From contig CAICTM010000022.1 in assembly GCA_903772945.1 (NCBI GenBank), positions 62,001-126,000 of the forward strand: a stretch of 64,000 bases of DNA, read 5' to 3'. Below, one piece after another: positions 23,663 to 36,200 of this stretch. Below the pieces are notes generated by a model, which saw only the letters and a program-made list of their open reading frames with translations, did no database searches and was not told where the DNA came from. Source of the stretch: Seminavis robusta. Lineage: Eukaryota > Bacillariophyta > Bacillariophyceae > Naviculales > Naviculaceae. Position numbers and translations under genes: made by a program. Each line of letters opens with the position of its first letter. The stretch's first letter is position 1.

Positions 23663-24048
23663 CTGAACATGAATGAAAACGGAAAACTTGAACGTCAACA
23701 ACATATCTTCGTAGCTGCTAGTACTGTAGCATTTGACCAAACTCTGCTTGCACTGTAGTTTGGGAGTTACTTCTAGTTAGTAAAGATGTAAAACAAATTT
23801 CCAGCAGTGGAGCACGGTACCGTATGTTAATACCTCTCTCCGTACTTTTTATGCATGATTTGAGCAAACATAGTTTTGCGAGGCCAATCCGAGCGGAAGG
23901 AACATCGTGATGTCGACGCGCATTTGACTGCCTTCGAGAGGTTCTGTCGCACTACAAGCGCACCCGCAACGTCACTCAATCAAGTTGCACTCGCCATTTT
24001 ACCATACTGCACTCACCGTAGTGAGGCATCCCATCTCTCAACAACTAG
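23663..24048. other. Convergent 3' spacer
   Basis: This is the 3' flank of ClpP (+) and of the sulfotransferase (-). It contains a CACGGTACCGTATG palindrome near 23813 and CTAGCTAGT near 24045. No gene was seen. Confidence 0.5.
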
Positions 24049-25155
24049 CTAGTACAACCTGCTGCGTGTTAAATTCAGCACTGGAGTCGTGTAGTCTGCT
24101 GCAAAGAAGTTTTCCACAATGGTTTCCAGCTCTGGGGTGTAATGTTTCCACATCTTGTACTTGGACCAAGTGGCATGAGAAACATCGGTTGCTTTGCTCT
24201 CAAAAACTGCCTTATCACCATTGGCCCCCCACCCACTTTTTCCAAAGTCATCCCAGGCCCCAATTTGCTGCAAAAGCTTCTTGGCATCTGCTGCAGCATT
24301 GTCAATGTGGCCAACAAAGTCAAGGTGCCTCCAATATTTGGGCTCCATTCTGCGACTTTGACTATCCCAGTGGGGATTGCTGCATCCATTCAGGACTAGC
24401 TTGATGAAGCCTGGAAATTTTTGGGCTTCTTTGACACAATCACCACCAGGGCAGCACTTGGCTTGGACATGACTGCCATCATTACTCAATGCCTTATCAA
24501 GAAAAGCTGAGAGAAATCTCTCCTTGGGGTCTCGAACAAAGATGGCCCGAGTGTATTTTGGTGATGTCATAATCTCATTTGCTTCTCTGAGGCTGTATTG
24601 ATGCAGATATCTAAGTCCATTGTGCTTGGGGTTGTGTGGTATCTGTCTAGAATCATCCTGTGAGCTCTGCGTCTTCCAGTCTTGGAAGCCCATCATTCTT
24701 CGAAAAAGCTGTTTCCAAACAGTGCAACTGTTGTAGTGTGGCGGCAGAAAATCAATGCAAAGAAATCACAAATGGTGAGTACCCTTTGAATCCACACGAG
24801 AATTTCTGATCCCATTCACATGCTCGTACCCTGCTTTGGGGACAGTGAAGAAAACTAGTTTATGCGACTCAATGACAATCGGAGAGGAATCCCATCCGGC
24901 TTCTGAGTACACGAAATCACCGGCTTTCACCAAGACATTCGCATGCTTCATTGAACGCTTGGCAAAGCCCTTTGGCTTGTACTTTATCGTTGACCTACTA
25001 ACCGGATCAATTTGGGCGCGACGACCGCTTTGGTTGGGAGAAGGAACATCTTTCAGCTTGGAAACCTGCAACAGATTGAGAAAGAGTCCGGTGACTACCA
25101 CCAGCAGGAATACAGCTTTTACCACTTTAAATTTGCTTCGCATGGAAGTGTCCAT
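24049..25155 (-). CDS. Type II membrane sulfotransferase, copy 1
   Basis: Exons 25155-24830 and 24727-24049 (102-bp phase-2 intron) give 334 residues. Residues 8-30 are a signal anchor (VVKAVFLLVVVTGLFLNLL), typical of Golgi type II enzymes. The 5'-phosphosulfate loop of PAPS-using enzymes is split by the intron and reads VPKAG-CTVWKQLFRRMMG. The 3'-phosphate motif is RAIFVRDPKERFLSAFLDK. Paired cysteines (KCCPGGDC) follow. It belongs to the carbohydrate sulfotransferase-type group (Sulfotransfer_2-like). The donor is unusual for this window (GTACGA). The product would add sulfate to a glycan in the secretory path; its acceptor is unknown. It is a close paralogue of the gene at 25479-26543. 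Confidence 0.85.
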
Positions 25156-25478
25156 TGCATTTGAGGATGCTTCGACTGTAGGCTCTTGGGTAACAAGGAC
25201 AAGGCGATGTCGTCTTCATCCTTGCACTTGTCGGTACTGTACCAACACCTGTACTTACTGTTGGAGCCTTCATTTCGCAGCAAACAGCTGAAGTGGGCGC
25301 ACCTTGGTTTTGTTTTGATCTGCCGGCTCGTGGGAAACCGTTGCGTCTTCAGAAACGCAATATGGCATGCCCAAGGTGCTTCCGCGAAACACTCAAAGAA
25401 GGTTGGGTTGCAGGTCTTTGGATCTACATGTAAAACATCATGGCCCTGTCTTGAAGGCAGCACAATAATGCTCCGTGG
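25156..25478. promoter_or_regulatory. Bidirectional promoter of the sulfotransferase pair
   Basis: This 323-bp spacer lies between two divergent paralogous genes, so both promoters sit here and the genes may be co-regulated. No obvious TATA box or operator was seen. Confidence 0.55.
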
Positions 25479-26543
25479 ATGTTTCAAGAGAGACCATCAT
25501 CATCTTGCCTTGATTGTGGATCTGGAATGCGCCAAACTGTCTTCATTTCAGCTGTGGCGATATTGTGTTTGTTGTCGTTGGCATCGAACATCTTGTCCAT
25601 CTTTAAGCTTGAGATCCTCGTTGCAGGAGCTCGGCGCAGAGACTCTTCTCTGACACGAGGTTTGTCAATTGATTTTGGACGGCCAAGACAAGGTGATTAT
25701 GAAGACGGAATCAGTTCAGAGATAGCAGCAACTCGACCACACTGCGGCGATGCGAAGAAATGCTTGGTGGACAATGACGATTATATCTACGGCAATGCAG
25801 GATCATGGGATGCAGCCCCCATCGTGGTCGAGTCGCATAAGCTTGTCTTTTTCTCAATCCCAAAGGCAGGATGCACCACGTTCAAGATGCTGTTCCGAAG
25901 AATGATGGGCAAGAAAAACTGGCGAAGTCAAGACGGGCAGGTTTTTCTTCCCCACAATCCACGCTTCAATGGACTCAGGTACTTACATGAATATACACTT
26001 GAGGAGGCCAATGAGATCATGACATCACCCAACTATACCAGAGCAGTATTTGTTAGAGATCCAAAATTGAGATTCTTGTCTGCTTTCCTGGACAAAGCAC
26101 TGAGCAATGGCGGTGACTACATCAAGAAAAAGTGCTGTCCTGCAGGCGATTGCATTGAGGCAGCTCAAACACTTGAGGGGTTTCTTGATTTGGTCAAATG
26201 GTGTCCAGACGAACACTGGAAACCCCAAAGTGAGAGGATGGAGGCAAAGTATTTTCAAACCATTGATTTTGTGGGACATTTGGAGAATGCCCACAATGAT
26301 ACCAGGCGGTTGCTTGAAAGAATACATGGTTGGGAGGAATTTGGAAAATTTGGGTGGGGAAAGGGAGGGGACCATTCAATTTTTCAGAGTCCCAGAGATG
26401 CTGGTGGGCATGCTACATGGTCTCAGTGGGAAATATGGAAGTGGTACAATCAGAGGTTGGAAAGAAAAGTTGAGATCTTTTACTCAAAAGATTATTCCAA
26501 TCCACTCTTTGCTTTTGAGAAGAAAAATTTGGTTGCCTACTGA
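25479..26543 (+). CDS. Type II membrane sulfotransferase, copy 2
   Basis: This is an intronless frame of 354 residues. A membrane anchor follows Met17 (QTVFISAVAILCLLSLA), so translation may start at either Met1 or Met17. The PAPS-binding motifs are intact: SIPKAGCTTFKMLFRRMMG and RAVFVRDPKLRFLSAFLDK. Its C-terminal 230 residues align along their length with copy 1, including HNPxxNGLRYLH, EANEIMTSP, KCCP and HATWS. Copy 1 has an intron inside the P-loop codon run and this copy does not, so one lost or gained it. It is likely a Golgi carbohydrate sulfotransferase. Confidence 0.88.
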   Translation: MFQERPSSSCLDCGSGMRQTVFISAVAILCLLSLASNILSIFKLEILVAGARRRDSSLTRGLSIDFGRPRQGDYEDGISSEIAATRPHCGDAKKCLVDNDDYIYGNAGSWDAAPIVVESHKLVFFSIPKAGCTTFKMLFRRMMGKKNWRSQDGQVFLPHNPRFNGLRYLHEYTLEEANEIMTSPNYTRAVFVRDPKLRFLSAFLDKALSNGGDYIKKKCCPAGDCIEAAQTLEGFLDLVKWCPDEHWKPQSERMEAKYFQTIDFVGHLENAHNDTRRLLERIHGWEEFGKFGWGKGGDHSIFQSPRDAGGHATWSQWEIWKWYNQRLERKVEIFYSKDYSNPLFAFEKKNLVAY

Positions 26544-27023
26544 ACGGATGAACAAGCACCTCACGTCCATGGTCCAGGGACTACCGATACCGTAGCTCGC
26601 TCCAAGGAGGAGTCGAGTCCTTGAACAGTTTAATTTAGTTGCAAGAAACATCAGAGATCCGATGTTGGCTGAGAGGCCTGCTTCAAAACACGGCCACAGC
26701 TTTGCCATTTGAGGATGCGGAGTGAACCAGCAACAAAAAGGAGCACCTGGGTGTCATGCGAAATAATTATTGCTTCTTTTAGATTAATATTTAACAAATT
26801 TTGCGACCGGGTGCCAACAAGTAAGCAGTATGTTGGCCATCAAGTCGCTACACCTTGTCCCCTGCCCCACATGGAATGATCCGATTAAACTCATCGAAGC
26901 AATCCCAATAGGGCAATCAAATGATTCACCACACGCGCATTGAATGGTGGAATCCTTTGACCTTTCATGGTATCAAAGTGCAATTTCGTTTTTTGGTTTG
27001 TTGTTGTTGTGCAGGACAATCAT
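26544..27023. other. Convergent 3' spacer
   Basis: This is the 3' flank of the sulfotransferase (+) and of the KH protein (-). No gene or repeat was recognised. Confidence 0.5.
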
Positions 27024-30000
27024 CTATGATGACTGTCCCTGTGATTCGCTTCCCCAGAGGAAGCGAGACCTTGAGGGGTGACTGTCGTTCGCACCGGCAC
27101 CGGCACCCGTACCCGAACCAAGGTTTGGTTGAATCGCCGCAAACAGGGCTGATGAGCCCTTGGCATCCGAGTCCCAGTCTTGCGTTAGATTTTTCGACCA
27201 CATTTCTGATCCAAGCCCGTCTCCCAAGGCAAGCCCTTGGAAGCCCGGCAGCACGTCCTTTTCGTCGTTTCCGCTCTCAGTGGGCCCAAACAGACTATCC
27301 ACCATTCGGGAATCATCTTTGCCAGTATTCATCGACGACGATCGAACACAATTGTTTTGGCCCATATCTTTTCCGATACCTTTCGTGTCGAGGGGAGGTA
27401 GAGTCCCAATTCCCAAGCCACCTAGAGCTGCCGCAGTTGAACTCGAACGCGTCGACCTTGATGGGACAGGGAGGGGATTGTGCGGATATGCTTCAGAGCC
27501 ACTAGAATGGCGCACGACACGAGAATTATCCGCACCAGGAACGAACGGAGCAGCCCTGCTACTGCCCCACATTCCTCCAGTTGGATAGTTTCCAGATTTT
27601 CCTCTGTGGTCTACAACGTTCCCAGCTCCAGAATCATAACTCGGATGAAATCGACCACCCATTCCCATGTCAGGAGCATGATTGTGGCGCATTTGCTTCT
27701 GATCCGACGCATGAAACGCGCTTTGTTGATGAACATGGAGGGACCGCTGAGGGTTTTGCATGGTAGATGGAAACTGCATGGAGCTAGCACCGTGGTAAGC
27801 ATGTGCATCCGGTCGAGGTCGGTAATGCCCACCATGGTGTGGCATGCCACCAAGACCATTCATGGACCTTACCGCAGCAGGAAGATGCTGCTGCTGTTGT
27901 TGTTGCTCGCGCAATATGGATTGTCCCATCAGCATGCTTTGCTGGTTGTCAGGAAGCCTCTGCTGTTGCTGATGGGGGCGTTGCGGGAATCCGCGTGGGA
28001 TTCCAGTCTGCATATCATACCTCGGAGACACTGCCGGCATAGAAGATCCAGCCATGCCAGCTGCAAACAGGTGCGGCGCCGCATGCTGGGTTGTCGGCAC
28101 TCCGCCTCCACCGTGAGTGTCAGTGATCGTATTCAAGTTCATCTGAGGCAGATTGCTTTGTTGCTGGCCAAATAGATGTGTGCCGGTTGCCGCAGTCTGA
28201 TGTGTCTGTTGTGGTTGCGCGTACCCGCCACTGTATTCAGGTGGAATCAAAGGGCCGCCAGGAGTTCCGCTGCTACCAAAGTGACCTTTCGACGACGATG
28301 CCATGGATGGCTCTGGAGTCGAAGAAAGCGACGACGAGGCTGAGATGGTACTTTTTGCGTCTCCTATATTGATATGCGACGACGGCGGTGGGGTATGAAC
28401 TCTCTCATCTGTCACGTGTGCCACCATTTTCGGTGGGGAATTAGCAGCGGAAACAGTTGGTCCAAAAGCTTGATTGCTGGCGCCAACAGTAGTAGTGTTT
28501 GACAGTGTAGCCACGTTCAACTCGGGCTGAGCCAACGTAGGAGGAGCGGGTGCAATCGGAATTGTTGCCACAGGTGCTGATGCTACTGGTGCAGTTTTCG
28601 CTGGCGGTTCCGGAGCAGGTGCAACTGTATCCAAGATATTTAGAACAGGTTCGACCTTTGTTTCAGCTGCCGCCTCAACGCTCTGCAGAATATGTGGAGT
28701 CGGTTTCAGGCTCTCGGGCGGGTTGCGCTCCAAATCTTCCAGTGACTCAGCTGCCCCCTGCAACTGTGCATGAGGGTAGCTGAGAACGTCACGAACCATG
28801 CGAATCGCGGTCTGAACATTATCCTTTGCGCCCGAGATTCTGACTTTCCGCGGCGTCACAGTCTGATCAATATCGACTCTGGCGCCACTAGAGTCTTGAA
28901 TATGTTTGATGGTCCAGCCGCGGCGCCCAATCAGCAAGGGTACAAAGCAGGCTTCGCAAGAAATCTCATGGGCGTGTTCACCGTTTGCCAGGGTTCTTGT
29001 TATAGACCCGGAGAGGGGGGGATCGATCCCGGGAATCGCCTTCGTCAATGATAGCTCTTTGCTTAGGGGCGATTTCATGGGAGAACCAAACGTCAGATTC
29101 TTCATCGCTACTTCGAGGATATTTCCAGTACTTGGATGGCTCAGTTCTGTCTCGCCGACGGGTGGCGCACCAGGCACAGGAGCTTTGTTCACCAGCTCTT
29201 TCACCAGCTTCACGCCAATTTCCACGCTCTTTCGATTGCCACTAACAAAGACAATTCGAGGGTCTTTTTCGCTTAGGTGCTCTTGATCAATCCAAACTTT
29301 AGCGCCGCTCTCCTCCATGAGGTCGCGAATACGTTGCCCTCCTTTCCCAATCACCCATCCAACAACGTTGTAGGCAATGTGCAAAATGCACTCTGACCTT
29401 ATGCCCGTTGCTGCGTTCGCCGTCTGTTGTGTTTTCGATCCTCGTAGACTTGATGCTGTGGGGTGCATGGGCTTGTTATGGGTCAGCGAAACCACCCTGT
29501 ACAATTCGTTAGGAGGTAACGGCGGAGGCGGCGGTGGACGGTTGGACGCAGCAGCCGCAGTGCTACCAGTTGTCTCGCTGTGTGTTGCTGGTGTCCCTGC
29601 TCCGCTATTGGAGCGATTTTGGTGACTGGTCACTTTAGTAAACGCGTGTCTCTTGTCTTCTTCCTCTTGTAACTTGGCCAGACGCTCGGCTTCCTTTACT
29701 GCCGCGGCTTCGTCGATTGCATCCTGCTCTGCTTTCAGTTTCTTCAGCGCCTTCTTTGCATTCTTCCGCAGTTGAGCTCTTCCGGGCACGCCTTTCAACG
29801 ACAAGAGTATTTCTTCTATTCCGTTCATGTCACTATCGACCACGCATTCTGCAAGTTGCTGCTCAATTGGATCCGTCGGAGGTACTTCCAAAGTCTCTGC
29901 CTCGGAAACTGCTGCGGCGACACCACCAGACAACGTGGTGTCCTTGTTCGTGGTGGCACTTGCTGATGATTCCGCAGATTTTGTATTGTTCACATCTTCT

Positions 30001-31821
30001 TGACTGCTACTAGCTATGCTCTTTTTCTTCTTCTTCTTTTTTCCCTCTTTGCCATTGTCCTTTTTGGCGCTGGGTTTAGCAATGTCAATGATTTCAACAT
30101 CGGAATCGTCGTCATAATTGTCTTCATCGCGTGGCTGTTGTCCGTTGTCCGTTTGGTCTAGTGGCTGCTTTTTGCTTGAAGAAGGTCGGTTGTCTGGTTC
30201 AGGACTGCTCTTCTTGACTTCTTCGTCCTTTTTAGCTTGTTGGCGTTCCTTCTTGCGTTTCTTTTTGTTTTTCTTTGATTTTTCATGTGCTTCTTCTTCG
30301 TCCAATTCAGCTAGCAATGCCGCTGCAGCCGCATCCGCCTTTTCTTTTTCGGCCATGTATTTGTCCACCATGTATTTGTCCACCATTTCTTTGTCTTGTT
30401 GGTCTCTGCTAACAGATGTGGTCGAAGTTGCGGACGTCCGCTTTGTGGATGTAGAAGCGTGATGTGACGATGCATGGTGATGATATTGATGATGGTGCCT
30501 GGAGGCATTTGGCCTTCCGCTGTTGCTATGTTTGGATGCCGCCGAAGCTGCCGCTTGAAGTAGGCTCTGTGGATCGCCCGACTTTCCAGTTTCAGTGTCC
30601 TCATCTTCATCGTCATCTACATCATTGTCGTCGTCATCATCATCGTCCTCATCGCCTCCGTCGCCTCCATACTTAGAATTGCGGCTGCTCTGTTTGAACG
30701 CCTTGTATATGCTTTTGAGTCGAAGGTGTACCAATTGTTCCATTCGCTTGGAGGGTCTGTGTCCGCATCTGACGCAAGGATCTTTACTGCCAGATGCCAA
30801 ACAAACTAGACAATACGATAGACGGCAAGTGTCGCAGTCCACGGCAAATTTGGCATCGCGACTGCAGAGGACAATTCCGCAGCTGTTGTGTCGAATAATG
30901 CGATTTTCGGGTAAGTAATGCAACGTGAATGTCAAAGTGAGAATCTCAATCGAATCCATCAGTTTGTTTTTTTGTTTTTCCTTTCGGTACGCACCGTCCA
31001 CACGCCGTGGCACATTCTTCGCAGAGTCCTCCTCCACAAAATTTGCAGCTGAGTAGAGTGGAACAGCTGGCACAGACAACTTCACCACAATCATCGCATT
31101 GATCCATTTCATCGCATGTTCTACAGTAAAAGGCATCGCATCGATCACAGACCCTGATTTCGTGGTTGGCTTGGAACTCATGGCACCAATGACAAGTCTG
31201 ACAAATATACGCTTGACATTCGTCGCAGCGGACTTGAATGTCGGATGTTGTGGCGCTCTTGTGGCAGTGTAAGCAGCCTCCTTCCCCGCTCATGGTGTTG
31301 GAGCTTCCGCCAGTGCTTCCCACGACGGCATCGTCGTCATCATCGTCGTCGTCCACATCTCCCGCGTCTCCATCGCAAAACTCTTCGTCATTGCCGACAA
31401 GAGGAGGCGGACAGTCGTCATCGTCATCTTCGTCGTCGTCTTCATCGTCATTACTCGAGAAATCGTCATCCACCTCTTCCTCTTCTTCGTCGTCGTGGTG
31501 ACTCCGCTTTTTGCCCAGCTGTTTGTTGAGAATGCGCTTGCCTGTAGTAGCGTTGTGGTTGCTGTTGTTGTGCAGTGATTGATGAGATTGATGATGGTGA
31601 TGACAAAGATTGTGATGATGATTGTTGTCTTTGCTGTTCAAGTGGTTGCTATAGCGGGTGTTGCTGCTGCTGTGAAGATGATTGTGGTGATGATTGTGGT
31701 GGTTGTCATCGTCTTCGTCGTCATCGTCGTGTTGCTGCAGCTGGGCTCTTCTCTTTCTTTGGACAGCTTGGATGGCTGCCGCTCGAGAGGTGGTCGCTTT
31801 GCCGCGACGTCGTGGAGGCAT
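27024..31821 (-). CDS. Cys-rich zinc-binding / double KH-domain RNA-binding protein
   Basis: Exons 31821-30995 and 30882-27024 (112-bp phase-2 intron) give 1,561 residues. Residues 1-185 are low complexity, with His/Asn- and Asp/Glu-runs. Residues about 190-325 hold many CxxC/CxxH pairs (CLHCHK, CDECQAYICQTC, CEECATACGR, CDTCRLSYCLVC, CVRCGHRPSKR), a multi-site zinc module crossing the splice junction. A Lys-rich coiled-coil-like stretch follows. KH domains lie around residue 790 (VIGKGGQRIRD) and 929 (IGRRGWTIKHI), each with an intact GxxG loop. The C-terminal 500 residues are Pro/Gln/Ser-rich. KH proteins bind single-stranded RNA; with the zinc module this suggests an mRNP regulator. A second acceptor (CTCTGCAG) a few codons downstream would also keep frame. 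Confidence 0.82.
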
Positions 31822-32283
31822 GCCTGGAACTAAACTCGATTAAGACACGCTTGGTCTTCCTCTCCAGTATTAGCTCAACACTGGTAATACTCGCAACGGA
31901 AGCCCAGCTTTTATTAAAGCCTTGAACGGTAGCGTGGCACCCAGGGTTCTCTTCTTGTGCTGGCCTGAATTATTGATAGACAGTAGCGAGGTAGCTAGCT
32001 TGTAACAGATGATTCGATTCCTCTGCTGCTTCCTCTCGCAACTCCTTCTCGAAGGCGGCAACCTTTTTGGCAACGTCAACAATGCTATTGGCCGCAGCTT
32101 CAGGTGTTGTAGAGACGCTGGCTGTTGGAAATAACGGAGGTGTATCGTGTTGGAAGGGGTGCTTGGTGCCACCGCGCTCTCTTAGAGCTGGAGTTAAGGA
32201 CAGACGGACAGGTCAGGTTTGCAAGCACTGTCACGCTGGGATCACCAGCCAAGTTGCAAACCCTCACGCCAGGAAGACGGGTC
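31822..32283. other. Promoter-side spacer of the KH gene
   Basis: No supported gene. It holds the 5' leader of the minus-strand KH gene. Confidence 0.45.
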
Positions 32284-32616
32284 ATTCAGTAATTTCAGCA
32301 TTTTTCAGTCTTGCATGCTGAATCTTGCTGAATATTTGTGCAAATGGTTGGATGCTGAATTTTGCTGAACTTTGCTGAACTTGCTGAATCCATTGCTGAA
32401 AATGCTGACTGATGCTGAATCCAACCATGGCAATTTACTAGTAATTGCGGAATTCTGCTGAATCTTGCTGAATCTGAGTTTTGAATTACTGAAACATGCT
32501 GAAAATGCTGAATGAACGCTGAAAAATGCTGAATGAACGCTGAAAAATGCTGAATGTTGCTGAAACTGCTGAATCTAATGCTGACGAATGCTGAATTTGC
32601 TGAATCCAGTTTCAGA
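32284..32616. repeat. TGCTGAA-rich repeat block
   Basis: About 20 copies of the heptamer TGCTGAA (or a one-base variant) lie in one direction at irregular 7-20 bp spacing, with three or four opposite-strand copies (TTCAG/TTTCAGCA) at the left edge near 32294-32309 and at the right edge. A GGTTGGAT word near 32349 and its complement ATCCAACC near 32419 form an inner inverted pair. It has no coding signal. Confidence 0.75.
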
Positions 32617-33053
32617 AAAAATAAGCAAATAGCGTGTCTTCCTGGAGCTTTGTTTCCTGAAGGGATTTGGCAGTTTGCGAGCATCAAAAATCTACTGGCA
32701 CATGCACTCGGTTCTGTCACTCTTTGCTTTTGGTATAGAACGGATGTACGGTCCTTGTAAAGATGGAAATGCTGCAGGTTCTTTGCAGATTGAGCTACAT
32801 GTAACTGCAAATTGTAAAGCTGCATTGATCGGTACAGGTTGCTTCATCAATAGATAAGAACAGGCAGTCGGAGGCTAAAGCCCCCACCTAGATATAATAT
32901 GTCATTGTCAAGATAAATCCATCCAAGAAGACGCGCTACAAAACTGCAACAAGTCTACGAGTGAATAGTTACGGTATCTACTAGCTAGCTAAAGAGAACA
33001 ACAGTAGAGTTTTACAAAGCAAGCTATAAAAATAGATTTTTTGCTAGTACAAC
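32617..33053. other. Spacer left of the LTR element
   Basis: No gene was recognised. It contains ACTAGCTAGCTA near 32981. The base before the element's 5-bp duplication is ordinary spacer. Confidence 0.4.
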
Positions 33054-33058
33054 ATTTC

Positions 33059-33204
33059 TGTTGGGGATTCGCGATTAGGGATTCAACCTGTACCTCTGTA
33101 CTAGAATTTGATGCCAGTAGTAAAAGCTGGTAGCCCCCACCCACTTTTTCAGTAGTATCTCAATAGACAACAGTAACAACTAAGAGAGCTTAGAGCAACT
33201 AACA
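33059..33204 (+). repeat. 5' LTR (146 bp)
   Basis: It begins TGTTGGGGATTCGCG and ends GCAACTAACA. It is nearly identical to the 3' LTR. It is short for a copia LTR. Confidence 0.93.
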
Positions 33205-36200
33205 TACTACTGAAAAAGCGGTCTACTATCGAGTCGAAGAGGAGTCTATCGAAGCAGCGAACGGTAGCAGGAAGCAAGAGGATCGAGTATCGGCCGACGC
33301 CGAACGCGACGCAAGAAGAAGACCGATAGAGACCAAGCCTGTCGAAGGATCGACAGCAACGCGACGCGATCGGAAGGAAGAACGCGACGCGAGTACCGCC
33401 GACGGAGTCGTCGTGCACAAGACCAAGACTTTTGTTCGACGTTCGAACGACAGCAACAAGAGAAGCCTGTTGAACGAACGACAGCAACGAGTGAAGAAGA
33501 CTGTCGAAGGATCGACAGCACCGCGACGACGCAAGGATCCGAGGACGGATCGATCGCGACGACGCGAGAGAGTTTCATCGGCAGAATCCACAAGGATTGC
33601 CGAGAGCCGACAGCATCCAGCCGGAACTGTCAGAGCCAACAACAAGCGCGAAAGCCATAGTGCCAGCGCAGGGGCCAAAGGACAGGCACCCAACAAGGAA
33701 TCAACAATACAAAGAAACGGGTTCGGAGTGGAAACGACCGCACAGTGTGTGAAGCAATCGTTCCCTCCCTGCAAGATCTTTAGTAAATAGATTTAACACT
33801 CCCTAGCCAGGAGTATAAATTTGAAGTTATCGCCCCATAGCCAAAAGACGAATAAGTAGTCGGACGAGAACTTAAAATAAAGAGCTAGTCAATCAAAAAA
33901 CAACGAATTGAAATAGTCCACCTACCGTAGCATAGACAATGAGCGGTAGAGGTAAAGGACGAGGTGGCCGAGGAGGCGGCAAAGCACGAGGGCATGGAAG
34001 AACCAGCCCATCGTCGAACCAGCAGAAAGGTTCATGCAAAGCCCTCGACCAACATGTGTTTAACTTCGGTACAACTGGATCTGGAACGGCAGACCAGATG
34101 ATACGCACATGGGAGAAGATCGTCATCCACGTTGGACAAACGATGGGTGACGACATGAGCAATGAGCTACGCAACCTGAAACAGACAGTGTTGGTAGCAC
34201 CGGTGTACTCAGAGGAGACCCGGAACAGGCTTGACGCGGCGGCGGAACGACGTGAACAGAACAACACTCGTCTCCTAACGGCGACCGAGGAAAGCCTAGA
34301 GCTACTGGAAGACGAGATAGCCGAGGTCACTGATGACCCAACTCTAGGTAGCTTACGAGCACTAACGATAGAGAAAGCAAAACTCGAAAATGAAATAGCC
34401 AACCTCACTGCAGCCATAGAAGATCCACCGGACGAGGAACTCGGGGGACTCGAGAAAGCAGAGTATGGAGGGCTGATGAAGACCCACCTTACGAGGTTGG
34501 CAAAACTACAAGAAAATAGAGGCAAAGCTTTCAACTTGATCCTAGGGCAGTGCACCCGACTATTAAAGGAAAAGATGAAGCAGAACACGGACTCGATGAC
34601 GTCCTGTTAAGATGCGCCCACTGGAGCTACGAAAAATGATCCATAAGACGATCATGGCCCAGCCGATGATAATTTTGTGTACCACACATTATTCCACTGG
34701 AAAAACAACTGTTGAATTTCCACCAGGGAGCCTTACCGCTTCCGATACACGAGCAATTTACCACGAAAAAGGACATTGCAAAATCCGTGGGTATTTCCAA
34801 GCTACACGATGCAGCCCTGCTGCATACGGCAAACTACTCCACCCAAACAGCATACAGCTGACCTTGGAGCCGATGACCAGAAGAAAGTCGGCAATACGCT
34901 GAAGACGGTATATATAGTTACATCTTCTTAAAAATAGTTCAGCCGAGAATACCAACTTAAACAGAACCTGAGGGACGACTTTGCCGGGGGCACTGATAAC
35001 TATCCCCACAGTTACATGAGGTATTACACTTTTGGACAAACACACCAAGAGTAACATCCCACGACAGTCACTTCCCACGGAAGCTCCTTTGCTCAGACAG
35101 CACAAGGCGGGAGAGGACGGGGTGGTGGCAGAGGAAAAGGCGCGGAAACGCGAGCTATGATAAAGAATACTGGAAAGAGAAGAATGCTTTTCCTGCACGA
35201 TAAAGGAATCCAGCATCGCACTGTCCGACAAAAATAAAGACAAAGATAAAGACAAGATAAAGACAAAGACGACGATACAAGTCTAGGTCGAGCAAGCGTA
35301 GCAAGTCAAGCACGTCGAGCAAGAAAAGCTCTAGTAGCGTTCAAAGGAGACCCTAGCTACTATCAGCAAACTGCAAGATAAAATGACGACAGCATTGACA
35401 ACCCTGAGAGAGGATGATGCCGACTCTGACATCACGCAGTCAGATGAAGAGAAAGTCGAAAAGGTTTCTTTACGTTCGACGCTGTTCGCGGACGGAACGA
35501 AGACGGAGAACCGACTAAGCAAGGCATAGTCGCCCACAAAAAGGATTGACGAATAGATATGAGAGAGATCAGCTACTGGACAACCAGTCCACGTTGGATT
35601 TATTCTGTAATAAAGACATGGTTACCGACATCAGGAAAGCAGATCGTCCAATTACAGTGAAGATTACCGGAGGCAAGCTATAAGGTCCAGCACACAGCCA
35701 GTTAGCTGGCCACAAAACGAGAGTATGGTTGATGAAAAGGAATCACGAACATCTTATCTGTTAAGAATGTCCGCAAGAATTGCAAAATCGTCTATGACTT
35801 GTCCGAAAGGAACGTACACAGTCATTAGACCAGGCCTACCGGACGTAGTATACGAAATGAACAGTGGAAGGATTACACGTTCATGACCCTAGGAAAAAGG
35901 GAAGGCACTTGTGAATACTGTCGCCGGAAATAAGGAAGGCTTCAGCAAACGACAAGTTAAAGCCGCATCAAGGGCGAAGCTGCTATAAAGCAACTCGTCT
36001 ATCCATCGATTAAAGATTCCGATGGGCGATTATTGAGGCAATCAAATCGCAAATTGCCCTTGACCGTCGAAGACATCTGAACGGCACAAGCTATATGGGA
36101 AGGATATTGATGGTTGAAGAGCAAGACCATATCGTACGAAACCGAACGCTAGTGGCAGGCAATGCAATGAACTGCCGAGAGACTTTTTGCAATATACACA

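Noticed and set aside
30118-30462. Ser/Phe-rich plus-strand frames over the KH gene
   Set aside because: Antisense of Lys/Asp/Glu-rich low-complexity coding sequence.
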